Source of the DNA: a virus
Virus record (IMG/VR): IMGVR_UViG_3300047311_000833
Span: 1 to 38,118 of that record
Strand: one strand, 5' to 3'
DNA: 38,118 nt
The notes beneath the pieces were generated by a model. That model was not told the origin of the DNA, did not search any database, and was given only the letters and a program-made list of their open reading frames with translations. The position numbers were made by a program, and so were the translations under genes. Of this stretch, positions 16,761 through 23,749 are shown one piece after another (the stretch's first letter is position 1; each line of letters begins with the position of its first letter).

Positions 16761-17225
16761 ATGAGTTCTGTAGACAAACTTTTCAAACTAGCTGACCGTT
16801 TTGCCCGTAAAATTTCACTCGGTCAAGAAACTGAACAAGCAATGGAAGCCCCAGATTTCTTTTTTGGAAAGGGCTATAATCTAAATACCTTTCTAGATTC
16901 ATTGGGCAAATTGTCAGTTGAAGGAAATAAAGCTGTTGGTGATAAGTCTTTGGCCGTTTTAATGGCTAATTACTTTAATAAAACACAAGACAGTGTTTCT
17001 GTAAATGTATCTGTTGATGTTAAGCCTGGTGCCAGCGCTAGATGGATTGTTCAAATTACACCACCAGGATTTACACAGCAAGCTATGGGCGAATTAAACA
17101 AACAGTTCCAAGCCGTAACTGGTAAATCTTGGGCACAAGGTCAGGCAGCCGCCGATGCAGCAGCTAAAACGGCCAAAAAAGTTGAAGGTCCAGGTACTAA
17201 GCTAATTGTAGACAAAGGTCTGTAA
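16761..17225 (+). CDS. Hypothetical protein with VDKLFKLADRFA helix
   Basis: 154 residues. The N-terminus SVDKLFKLADRFARKISLG is an amphipathic helix. A very similar helix, VDKLMKLAFKYASITKL, ends the M23 peptidase at 22646-23419. The middle (SVSVNVSVDVKPGASARWIV) is beta-rich and the C-terminus is Ala/Lys-rich and helical. Well placed SD (AAGGAATATC). Function unknown. The shared helix may be a particle-targeting or assembly tag (inference), which would make this a virion component. Confidence 0.65.
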   Translation: MSSVDKLFKLADRFARKISLGQETEQAMEAPDFFFGKGYNLNTFLDSLGKLSVEGNKAVGDKSLAVLMANYFNKTQDSVSVNVSVDVKPGASARWIVQITPPGFTQQAMGELNKQFQAVTGKSWAQGQAAADAAAKTAKKVEGPGTKLIVDKGL

Positions 17226-17271
17226 TTCAAAAAGCCTGAAAGTTCAACTAAGTCCGATATAATAAGATGGC

Positions 17272-18480
17272 ATGAAAGATTTTGATGTCGGTATTATTGG
17301 GGCAGGTGTAGCTGGGGCTTTTGCGACCCTGAAATTAGCAAAAGACCACAAGAACGTTAAGGCTATTCTTTTTGATTTGGGTAGACCTCCTATGAAGCGC
17401 AGAAGACAACTGGAAGGTTGGCTCGGCTGTTTGCCAAATAGTGACGGAAAACTCTATCAATCTGATGTATTCAAGGTCGCGGATATTACTGGACTTCGTA
17501 GAGCTAAGTCAGCTCATACTTGGTTCAAACATGTATTGGAGCAAGTCGATGATTTCAAAGTAATCAAAGACCGTGCCCCAACAGCAGCCTTGGAAAAGAA
17601 AATAAAGAAATTGGGATATGACATTTCCCTAAATGACCATGTACAGATCTATCCAAAAGAGATTCATGCATTGTCAAAGCATATGGCAGAAGTCATTGAG
17701 CATGGCAAAAATATTACTTTCAATTTTGATAGCGAAGTTGTTAGAATAGTCAAGCAGAAGAATGTCTTTGTTATTACAACTGAAGAGAATGAATACCGCT
17801 GCAAGAAGATTATTGTTGCTGTTGGTAGAAGTGGCTGGCGTTGGGCTAGAGCACTATTTGGCAGCTTTGGTATTGTAGATAATAATGACATCGCACGTTT
17901 TGGTATTCGTGTTGAAACCAACTCCAGTGTTATGAAAGACTTCAATAGATCTAACTGCACTCTAACCAAACCTGATTTAGAGCTAGGTCCGCTGTCATGG
18001 TATGGCACTGTTATCCCAGAAGATCATCTAGATGTAGCTATTTCGGCTTTCCGTTCTAATGAAAATAGATGGAAAACTGATAAGGTATCTTTCAACCTAA
18101 TAGGTAATCGTCCGTTCCCAGATGCTGGATTTGAGCAAACTGATAGGATTGGTAAGCTAACATTCGTTCTAGCTAATGATAGAATCATCAAGGAAAGGGT
18201 CTCCTCTATCTTGGCTGATAAGAGTCGAATATCTATTATTCCTGAATACGAATGGTTAAAACCAGTTATTACAGAGCTATCAGCCATTATACCAGAGATT
18301 ACTACTAAAGCTTATTTCCATGTTCCTACTATTGTACCATCTGCCCCCAAGATAAATATAGGGGACAATCTAGAAACCGAAGTGGATGGAATGTTTGTGG
18401 CTGGTGAAAGTGCTGGTATCCACGGTATATTATCTGCTGGAATCATGGGCATCGTGGCTGCTGATGCCGTGTGCAAATGA
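17272..18480 (+). CDS. FAD-dependent oxidoreductase
   Basis: 402 residues. N-terminal Rossmann dinucleotide-binding motif GIIGAGVAGAFATLKLA (GxGxxG at G10-G15). A second flavin motif at the C-terminus, VDGMFVAGESAGIHGILSAG, ends with helix IMGIVAADAV, as in HI0933/COG2509-like flavoproteins and relatives. KIIVAVGRSGWRW (about 180-192) matches the ATG-type motif position. The substrate is unknown. No thioredoxin-like CxxC is visible near the flavin. It is an unusual passenger in a phage fibre and lysis neighbourhood and may modify a phage or host small molecule or protein. Start at the ATG after GATGGC; no strong SD is seen. Confidence 0.85.
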   Translation: MKDFDVGIIGAGVAGAFATLKLAKDHKNVKAILFDLGRPPMKRRRQLEGWLGCLPNSDGKLYQSDVFKVADITGLRRAKSAHTWFKHVLEQVDDFKVIKDRAPTAALEKKIKKLGYDISLNDHVQIYPKEIHALSKHMAEVIEHGKNITFNFDSEVVRIVKQKNVFVITTEENEYRCKKIIVAVGRSGWRWARALFGSFGIVDNNDIARFGIRVETNSSVMKDFNRSNCTLTKPDLELGPLSWYGTVIPEDHLDVAISAFRSNENRWKTDKVSFNLIGNRPFPDAGFEQTDRIGKLTFVLANDRIIKERVSSILADKSRISIIPEYEWLKPVITELSAIIPEITTKAYFHVPTIVPSAPKINIGDNLETEVDGMFVAGESAGIHGILSAGIMGIVAADAVCK

Positions 18481-18488
18481 GATAAATA

Positions 18489-18869
18489 ATGCCAACTATC
18501 AAGAAACAAATTAAAACTAATCCAGATCAGACACCTAATTTTCCTCAGGGCGGAGGAGGCGAAGAAGGTAAAGACGGTAATATGAAGTACAGTCTTAGTA
18601 AGTTTGAGTATGATCTGTATCATGAGGAAGATGACAAAGCCGAAAAGGTAATTAGGGTAAAAAGAGTATCCATGCCTAACAAAGGTGAGAAGTGGAAAAT
18701 CTTTGAAGATAATAAGGTGATGTTCATTGTAGAAGGAACAAAACTGAATAACAAAGAAAAAGATTTCCTTCGCACTATTGACGGCGTAAATTTCCTGATT
18801 ACTCAATACAAGGCTGGCATCAAGTCCTTCAATGCTCTGAAAAACGAGATTAAGAAAAAACTGAAATAA
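18489..18869 (+). CDS. Hypothetical protein, low-complexity N-terminus
   Basis: 126 residues. The first 30 are disordered (PNFPQGGGGEEGKDGN), then a basic/acidic alpha-beta domain (KWKIFEDNKVMFIVEGTKLN, NNKEKDFLRTIDGVNFLITQ) ending in a Lys-rich helix (KNEIKKKLK). No family recognised. It follows the flavoprotein gene after 8 bases, so the two are probably co-transcribed. Confidence 0.65.
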   Translation: MPTIKKQIKTNPDQTPNFPQGGGGEEGKDGNMKYSLSKFEYDLYHEEDDKAEKVIRVKRVSMPNKGEKWKIFEDNKVMFIVEGTKLNNKEKDFLRTIDGVNFLITQYKAGIKSFNALKNEIKKKLK

Positions 18870-18876
18870 CTCGGGC

Positions 18877-18904
18877 TTGACATCGCATGCCTAGTTCTTA
18901 CATT
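18877..18904 (+). promoter_or_regulatory. Candidate sigma-70-type promoter
   Basis: A perfect -35 hexamer TTGACA (18877-18882), a 16-base spacer and a 4/6 -10 hexamer TACATT (18899-18904), ending 32 bases before the ATG of the exonuclease gene. It lies in a 67-bp gap inside an otherwise gap-poor stretch, which supports it. Confidence 0.42.
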
Positions 18905-18936
18905 GGTGCGAGCATCCTGCACTAGAGGTGTATCGT

Positions 18937-19557
18937 ATGAATTATGTATTTTATGTTGCCGACATTGAAACAACTGGATTGGACTCGCACAAACACGATG
19001 TAATCGAGTTGTCCCTATATCGTATAGGGGATACGAGCGATAATGCTCAGAAGACTTGGTGTTTCAAACCATTGACACCAGAAACCATTGAAGATGCCGC
19101 TCTGAAAATCAACGGCCACAAACTAGAAGACATCACCCATAAAACCAGAGAAGGTCGTGATCGTTATCTAGACCCCGCTTCCACATTAGTTGATGTGGAA
19201 AACTGGTTAGCTGATGATGGCGTGCCCGCCGAGAAGCGTTTCCTTATTGGTCAGAACGTTGGGTTCGACAAGGAAAGGCTTCAACAACTGTGGTCTAAAT
19301 GTAACTCAGAAGACTCTTTCCCGTTTGGTCGTCGCTTAATCGATACCATGATTATCGAATTATTCTTTGACTACTGCAAGGGACAATTTGCCGAAGGTTA
19401 CAGCTTGAAAAGCCTGGGCAAGAAGTATGGCGTCAAAAACGACAAGGCCCACACTGCTGCGGCTGACGTAAAGGCCACCAAAGAAGTCTTTGAGAAGCAA
19501 GTCGAGTTTATGCAGAAACTTATCAAACTTGGCACAGAGGCCGGCCTCTTCGGTTGA
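18937..19557 (+). CDS. DnaQ-like 3'-5' exonuclease (DEDDh)
   Basis: 206 residues from the ATG at 18937, chosen over an in-frame GTG nine bases earlier because AGAGGTG is well spaced as an SD. DEDDh catalytic residues are present in order: D9 and E11 (ADIETTG), D111 (NVGFDKERL), H172 and D177 (KAHTAAADV). The fold matches the RNase T / DnaQ epsilon exonuclease family. It should degrade single-stranded DNA or RNA ends, either proofreading for a phage polymerase or recycling host nucleic acid. No polymerase gene is visible in the window. Confidence 0.88.
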   Translation: MNYVFYVADIETTGLDSHKHDVIELSLYRIGDTSDNAQKTWCFKPLTPETIEDAALKINGHKLEDITHKTREGRDRYLDPASTLVDVENWLADDGVPAEKRFLIGQNVGFDKERLQQLWSKCNSEDSFPFGRRLIDTMIIELFFDYCKGQFAEGYSLKSLGKKYGVKNDKAHTAAADVKATKEVFEKQVEFMQKLIKLGTEAGLFG

Positions 19558-19559
19558 AA

Positions 19560-19778
19560 ATGAAAGAATTTCTAAGTCCTACCGGCGAGATAAAAGAAGT
19601 GGTAGAAATACTTAGTGGTGGTAAATGTTATCTCAAGAATAGTAAATTGCATAGGCTAGATGGTCCGGCTGTTGAGTATTCTGATAGACCTAACGAATGG
19701 TGGTATGAAGGACAATACGTTCCATGTTTGTCTCAATCAGAATTCGAAAGGTATTTGAAGTTGCGAGCTTTTTGGTAA
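19560..19778 (+). CDS. HRLDGPA-motif small protein with KLRAFW tail
   Basis: 72 residues from the ATG at 19560; a TTG at 19554 is also possible. CYLKNSKLHRLDGPAVEYSD then EWWYEGQYVPC is one unit of a repeat known from large phages and giant viruses (LHR.DGPA.E......WW..G), of unknown function. Only one unit is present here. It ends FERYLKLRAFW, the same type of ending as the protein at 1857-2204. It directly follows the exonuclease and overlaps the frame of the next gene's SD region. Confidence 0.7.
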   Translation: MKEFLSPTGEIKEVVEILSGGKCYLKNSKLHRLDGPAVEYSDRPNEWWYEGQYVPCLSQSEFERYLKLRAFW

Positions 19779-19779
19779 T

Positions 19780-20757
19780 ATGAAAATCCTGTACGCCGCA
19801 TCTAACAATCAGAATGCTAAAGTCCAGCTCTCACGTTTTTTGAGCGCAATGGAAGGATCTAAGCACCAGGTTAAAGTTGCTGCATACAAGAAATCATCTC
19901 CCAAAGGCATCAATATCGATTGGACGCTAGACGCACTATTGAATATCTATCGTCCTGACCTGCTTTCATTACAGGGCGATAATCTGAGTATCTATCTTGA
20001 ACAGGTCAAGGCTTACTCTCCTGATTTAGTTATCAGCGACTTAGAGTACTTTACCAGCTCGGTTGCCAAAGAGCTGGATTTCAATTTATGGCAGTGTAGT
20101 TCTTCGTTGATTAACTATGCTCTCGTAAGGAATGAGAAGTATAACTTGGGTCTCTTCAAATATCATGCGCATGCTTTGAATAGAGACACGGTACACTCGC
20201 AAAGAATGGTGAACATTCTAGACAACTCCAATCGCAATTTTGTATACTCTCACTACGGTGATATGAGTGAGCCGCCTACCCTGATGGATCAATTTCGGTG
20301 GGTGCGCCCCTATCATCAAGTGGCCAAAGATTACATTCCGTGTCAACACCACATAACTGCGGCATTTTCTGTGCCCGACAAACGTGTGATGGCCTTTTTG
20401 AAAAAGTATCCCGATAGCGTAGTTTTCGTAGATGATCCGCAAGAACACTATCAGAATCTGCACGTCAAGGATATAAGGATCCAGGACGAGTATTATTGTA
20501 ATCTAAAAAATTCCGCGCTCTATATTTGCCAGGGTCAAACCAGTTTCTTAGCAGATGCTTTCTACAATGGCAAGTATGCTCTTGTCTTCCCTGATTACGA
20601 GGATGCTGAGTCTATCACCAATAGCCAGCTTGCTCAGAAAATAGGTATTGGGCGCATTATGACTTTCGCCGATGAGTTACCAGATTCATCTATGGAAGTG
20701 GAGCCTGTATACACAGGTTCGATTAAGTATCTGCACGAACACATAGAGGAACTATGA
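19780..20757 (+). CDS. GT-B-like glycosyltransferase
   Basis: 325 residues. The N-terminal segment MKILYAASNNQNAKVQLSRF starts like a GT-B glycosyltransferase. DLVISDLEYFTSSVAKELD (about 85-103), then LWQCSSS, matches the acceptor-domain strand typical of MGT/UGT-type enzymes. The C-terminal half contains VVFVDDPQEHYQNLHVKD and the donor-site-like YICQGQTSFLADAFYNGKYA. It probably transfers a sugar to a small molecule, DNA base or surface glycan; the target cannot be inferred. Its stop overlaps the HAD hydrolase start by four bases (ATGA), suggesting a two-enzyme unit. Confidence 0.7.
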   Translation: MKILYAASNNQNAKVQLSRFLSAMEGSKHQVKVAAYKKSSPKGINIDWTLDALLNIYRPDLLSLQGDNLSIYLEQVKAYSPDLVISDLEYFTSSVAKELDFNLWQCSSSLINYALVRNEKYNLGLFKYHAHALNRDTVHSQRMVNILDNSNRNFVYSHYGDMSEPPTLMDQFRWVRPYHQVAKDYIPCQHHITAAFSVPDKRVMAFLKKYPDSVVFVDDPQEHYQNLHVKDIRIQDEYYCNLKNSALYICQGQTSFLADAFYNGKYALVFPDYEDAESITNSQLAQKIGIGRIMTFADELPDSSMEVEPVYTGSIKYLHEHIEEL

Positions 20758-21398
20758 AGTATGTAGCCTTAGATATCGGTAACGTGCTGTGTCACGTTGA
20801 TTTTAACGGTTTTCTAAACGACCTGTCGGCCGAGCTGAATGTCAATCTAGAAGATGCCATGTACTTCTTGAACCGTAGCCAAAAGAAACATGACCTTGGC
20901 ATCACCATTATGAGAGATGAGTTGCATGACCATTTCCATATCAAATCTCCAGTAATCATTGATAGGCTTCTGCACTCATGGAGTAAATCAATTAAGCCAG
21001 ATTTACGAGTCTTGGATATGTATAATACCATGACTGAGAAACATGGATTGAAGGTTGCCCTATTATCAAATATCGGTATAGAACACGCCAAACAAGCTGA
21101 AGAGATACTAGCTCATGGTGGTTTCTTTGAAGGTGCCATCAAACACTTTAGCTGTAATGTAGGAGCTAGAAAACCAACTAGTCTATATTATCAGAGTTTC
21201 CTAATGGAATACCCAGAATTCCATGGATGTGTCTATGTAGATGATGTTCTTGAGAACCTAGAAACCGGTAAAAGGTACGGGTTTCGGTCCTATCATTTCG
21301 ACTTATCTAAGATGGATACCAGTAGGGAACTCCCGGAAATCGAGAAAATGATACTGGAAGTTGCTGAGGTTCAAGAGAAAAACCCTCGTTGGCATTGA
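20754..21398 (+). CDS. HAD-superfamily hydrolase
   Basis: 214 residues. Motif I is DIGNVL with nucleophile D7 and Gly instead of the second Asp (as in YihX-like members), motif II SNIG with S105, motif III GARKP with K140, motif IV YVDDVLEN with D163/D164. A helical cap lies between motifs I and II (about 17-80). This is a phosphatase or dehalogenase-type fold; the natural substrate is likely a sugar phosphate, nucleotide or similar phosphomonoester, perhaps linked to the overlapping glycosyltransferase. Confidence 0.85.
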   Translation: MKYVALDIGNVLCHVDFNGFLNDLSAELNVNLEDAMYFLNRSQKKHDLGITIMRDELHDHFHIKSPVIIDRLLHSWSKSIKPDLRVLDMYNTMTEKHGLKVALLSNIGIEHAKQAEEILAHGGFFEGAIKHFSCNVGARKPTSLYYQSFLMEYPEFHGCVYVDDVLENLETGKRYGFRSYHFDLSKMDTSRELPEIEKMILEVAEVQEKNPRWH

Positions 21399-21437
21399 TA
21401 TATTCACTATGATAGAGCCGTTTAAAAAGGATATAAT

Positions 21438-21929
21438 ATGAATAAAGATAGTAACAACACCGCCAAGCTATTTCAACCACAGGGTCGAGTTAAGGTCATC
21501 AATGGAAGCATTATCGCCCCAGAGAACGCTGGCCTACGATTTGTTTTGAATGTAGCCAACATGGTTGGTAAAGTTGAAAGCCCCCTCTATCCTGTTTTTG
21601 AGAAGAAGTGGCCTACCGTTAAGAGAGAAGTAAAAGGCTGGTTCAATGCCCGTGATGGCAAGTATAAACCGGGTGCGCTCCTTACCAATGCTGTTCAGAG
21701 TGACACTTGGGTAATCAATATGCTCTGTCAAGATGCGGATCTGCAGACCGATACTGCCGGCCTCACTACTTGTTTGAAAGATGTATGCAAGATGGCCAAG
21801 TATGAAAGAGCCTCTGTTCATGTTTCCACTCTATTGACAACGGCTATTCCAGAACTCCAAGAACTTCTAACTAAAGAACTTGTCGAAAATGGCATCTCTG
21901 TTTACTTCTACGAAGAGCCTCAAGCCTAA
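21438..21929 (+). CDS. Degenerate macro-domain-like protein
   Basis: 163 residues. The order of segments follows a macro (Appr-1''-p processing) domain: GSIIAPENAGLRFVLNVANM, then LYPVFEKKWPTVKREV (helix), GALLTNAVQSDTWVINMLCQ (strand pair) and VHVSTLLTTAIPELQELLT before the terminal strand GISVYFYE. In the canonical family the VHV strand is followed by a Gly-rich ADP-ribose loop (xxxGxGxAGG-like). Here it is replaced by STLLTTAI, and the first loop also lacks the usual Asn-Asp/Gly. Binding of ADP-ribose is therefore doubtful. It may have evolved another role. SD AAGGATATAAT. Confidence 0.5.
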   Translation: MNKDSNNTAKLFQPQGRVKVINGSIIAPENAGLRFVLNVANMVGKVESPLYPVFEKKWPTVKREVKGWFNARDGKYKPGALLTNAVQSDTWVINMLCQDADLQTDTAGLTTCLKDVCKMAKYERASVHVSTLLTTAIPELQELLTKELVENGISVYFYEEPQA

Positions 21930-22108
21930 TGAACGATCTTAAAAAGACCGTTACTGTTCAGGTTAAAGTAGATTCGCGCATTGCTGACTTGGTTTATTTT
22001 GTCAAGTCTTTGCGAAGAGTGCCTGGATTTAGTCTTGAGCATTGCACTGATGAGGCCCTTATTAGCCTAGCTGAAGATTTTTGGGACACAGCGCACGGTG
22101 AAGACTAA
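21929..22108 (+). CDS. Small hypothetical protein (59 aa)
   Basis: The ATG overlaps the preceding stop (TAATG). 59 residues (MNDLKKTVTVQVKVDSRIAD..., ending FWDTAHGED), an apparent N-terminal beta-strand followed by helices, compatible with a ribbon-helix-helix-sized protein. The pattern TVTVQVKVDSRIADLVYFV would fit one, but I do not claim it. The frame is complete and packs between neighbours, which is the support. Confidence 0.6.
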   Translation: MNDLKKTVTVQVKVDSRIADLVYFVKSLRRVPGFSLEHCTDEALISLAEDFWDTAHGED

Positions 22109-22118
22109 TACAGTCTAA

Positions 22119-22631
22119 ATGTTAAGACTCATTAATACTGGTCAGCATCCAATAGTTTGGGATGGCATAGATCCTAATGCTAGCTTCTCTAATGAAGATA
22201 TTAAGAAGCTACAAGCTGAGTTTGATATCATATTCTCACATCATGATATGACAAAACTCAAGCCGGGCGACCGAGTTGATTGTCGTGTGAAGGCGTCCAC
22301 CATAGTCAGCCCTTACAAAAACTATGATGAAGTGAAGACCTTCGAGATTGTCGCAATTGATAATCACGGGTATTATCTATATGTACCCCATTACTATTCG
22401 TTGAAAAACACGTCCATTGCTAATAGCTATCAGTGTAAAGCGCTTGGGATAGACAAGAAGTTTCTCGATGAAAACATTGTCTATATTCAGGGTAACATGA
22501 TAGCTCATGTCCACGAGAAAATGGATGGAATGTCCTGCAAAATGTGCAGGGAGTTCTTCCGATATGCTGAGGCTAATCAGGAAGACGGCTCTCTAATTTG
22601 CTACTCTTGTCGTCAAAATCCATATCGATAA
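22119..22631 (+). CDS. Zinc-binding hypothetical phage protein
   Basis: 170 residues. A C-terminal zinc-knuckle-like cluster uses C140, C143 (CKMC) and C161, C164 (CYSC), with EFFRYAEANQEDGSLICYSC between. Phage proteins with the same ending are familiar from memory, but no function is known. The middle (TKLKPGDRVDCRVKA, FEIVAIDNHGYYLYV) looks like a small barrel. It lies just before the M23 peptidase. Confidence 0.72.
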   Translation: MLRLINTGQHPIVWDGIDPNASFSNEDIKKLQAEFDIIFSHHDMTKLKPGDRVDCRVKASTIVSPYKNYDEVKTFEIVAIDNHGYYLYVPHYYSLKNTSIANSYQCKALGIDKKFLDENIVYIQGNMIAHVHEKMDGMSCKMCREFFRYAEANQEDGSLICYSCRQNPYR

Positions 22632-22645
22632 CTAAGTATTATGGT

Positions 22646-23419
22646 ATGGTAGAATCGGATGACAGCTATTTACTCGGCCTAATTGAACAAGCAAAGGGCC
22701 TGTTTAGCTCTGAAAATAAGCAACCGGCCCCAGCGGCCCGAGCCCCAGGCGAGGCGCAAAACCAATTTGTAGCGTCTCCTGGGGGCTTCACGGCCCCAAT
22801 TCATGGCAGTTGGCACAACCTTGGCGGCTTTGACCCCGCCATGAAGCGTTATGATGACGATCCCAAAGCTGCCAAAGGCCGAGGCCATTTTGGTGTTGAT
22901 ATGAGTACGGCTGCAGGAACTCCTGTCTATTCTATGGGAACAGGCACGGTTAATACTGTTGGTACCGATACCATAGGTGGTAACATCGTGGGCGTCCAAC
23001 ATGCTGGTGAGGTTTGGTCCTATTACGCACATCTTTCTACCGCTAAGGTTCAGAAGGGTGATAAGGTAGACGCCAATACTATTATAGGTACCGTTGGAAA
23101 TACCGGTAATGCTGGTAACCCAAAGGATCCCCTCAAAACACAAGAGGGTGGAAGAACCTGGCCACATCTACACTTCGGTGTCAAAGAGCATGGTAGCTGG
23201 GTTGATCCTGCTAAGTACTTTAGTATCCCCGCATACGACCGTGAGTTCGCCAAGAACCCGAGCAAGTACCAGAAATTTTGGGCGTCTGATACGGCTAAAC
23301 AAGAAGCTGAAGCTTTCAATATGAAAGATCACAACGCTAAAAGAAGAGTTGCTTTCTCTAAGAAGGTTGACAAGCTCATGAAGCTAGCGTTTAAATACGC
23401 CAGCATCACTAAGCTTTAA
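22646..23419 (+). CDS. M23 family endopeptidase (cell-wall hydrolase)
   Basis: 257 residues from ATG 22646; the frame is open earlier but overlaps the previous gene. After a Pro/Ala-rich linker (25-45), residues 55-195 hold an M23/LytM domain. It has H81 and D85 (HFGVD), H129 (YYAHL) and H174/H176 (HLHFGV), with GT(P)VYS and the Gly-rich segment typical of lysostaphin-like zinc peptidases. It should cut peptidoglycan cross-bridges, in a virion or lysis context. No signal peptide is seen. The C-terminus carries the amphipathic helix VDKLMKLAFKYASITKL, shared with the 16761 protein and possibly a packaging or anchoring tag. Confidence 0.88.
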   Translation: MVESDDSYLLGLIEQAKGLFSSENKQPAPAARAPGEAQNQFVASPGGFTAPIHGSWHNLGGFDPAMKRYDDDPKAAKGRGHFGVDMSTAAGTPVYSMGTGTVNTVGTDTIGGNIVGVQHAGEVWSYYAHLSTAKVQKGDKVDANTIIGTVGNTGNAGNPKDPLKTQEGGRTWPHLHFGVKEHGSWVDPAKYFSIPAYDREFAKNPSKYQKFWASDTAKQEAEAFNMKDHNAKRRVAFSKKVDKLMKLAFKYASITKL

Positions 23420-23742
23420 CGCTCTTTCCAGCTTGCCACAACAGATACGTTAAGTAGGCTGTGACCACTTGGTGGTAGGAGCAATGGTGTGCCTCGGCAA
23501 TGCCATACTTCATATGTTCCAGTAAGCGGGTTATAACCTTGCACTTTAAAATAGGTATTGAAGTCTGCTGTAAGACCTATAGTAGTATTAAACTGTACTA
23601 GTTGTGCTACAGATGCAAAGCCTACTTCATCAGAAAATATGCCAGTAAAATCTTGCGATCCTTGAGTGCCGGAGTATAAGGCCGTGTACCTTATAGGCTG
23701 TGCAAGTAGAAAAATTGTTGACTCATCGGTAATTGTAGGCAT
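23416..23742 (-). CDS. C-family short surface protein (C1)
   Basis: 108 residues. Residues about 60-95 contain TYFKVQGYNPLTGTYEVWHC and end PSGHSLLNVSVVASWKER, the same order as in the longer C-family protein at 28420-28989 (YYKLKGYN...ETWV, then PSGAALVNITIVARW). It also shares the YYK.R.YD...W pattern with the C-termini of the two complete LamG genes. Last gene of the - strand operon. The B1 stop codon forms part of its SD (TAAGGA). Its own stop overlaps the stop of the M23 gene on the other strand. Confidence 0.75.
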   Translation of the reverse strand: MPTITDESTIFLLAQPIRYTALYSGTQGSQDFTGIFSDEVGFASVAQLVQFNTTIGLTADFNTYFKVQGYNPLTGTYEVWHCRGTPLLLPPSGHSLLNVSVVASWKER

Positions 23743-23749
23743 GATATCC

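Noticed and set aside
17236-17263. CTGAAA and TATAAT with 16-base spacing before the flavoprotein gene
   Set aside because: The TATAAT ends only 8 bases before the ATG, which would give an almost leaderless transcript; -35 is weak. Probably chance in an AT-rich gap.
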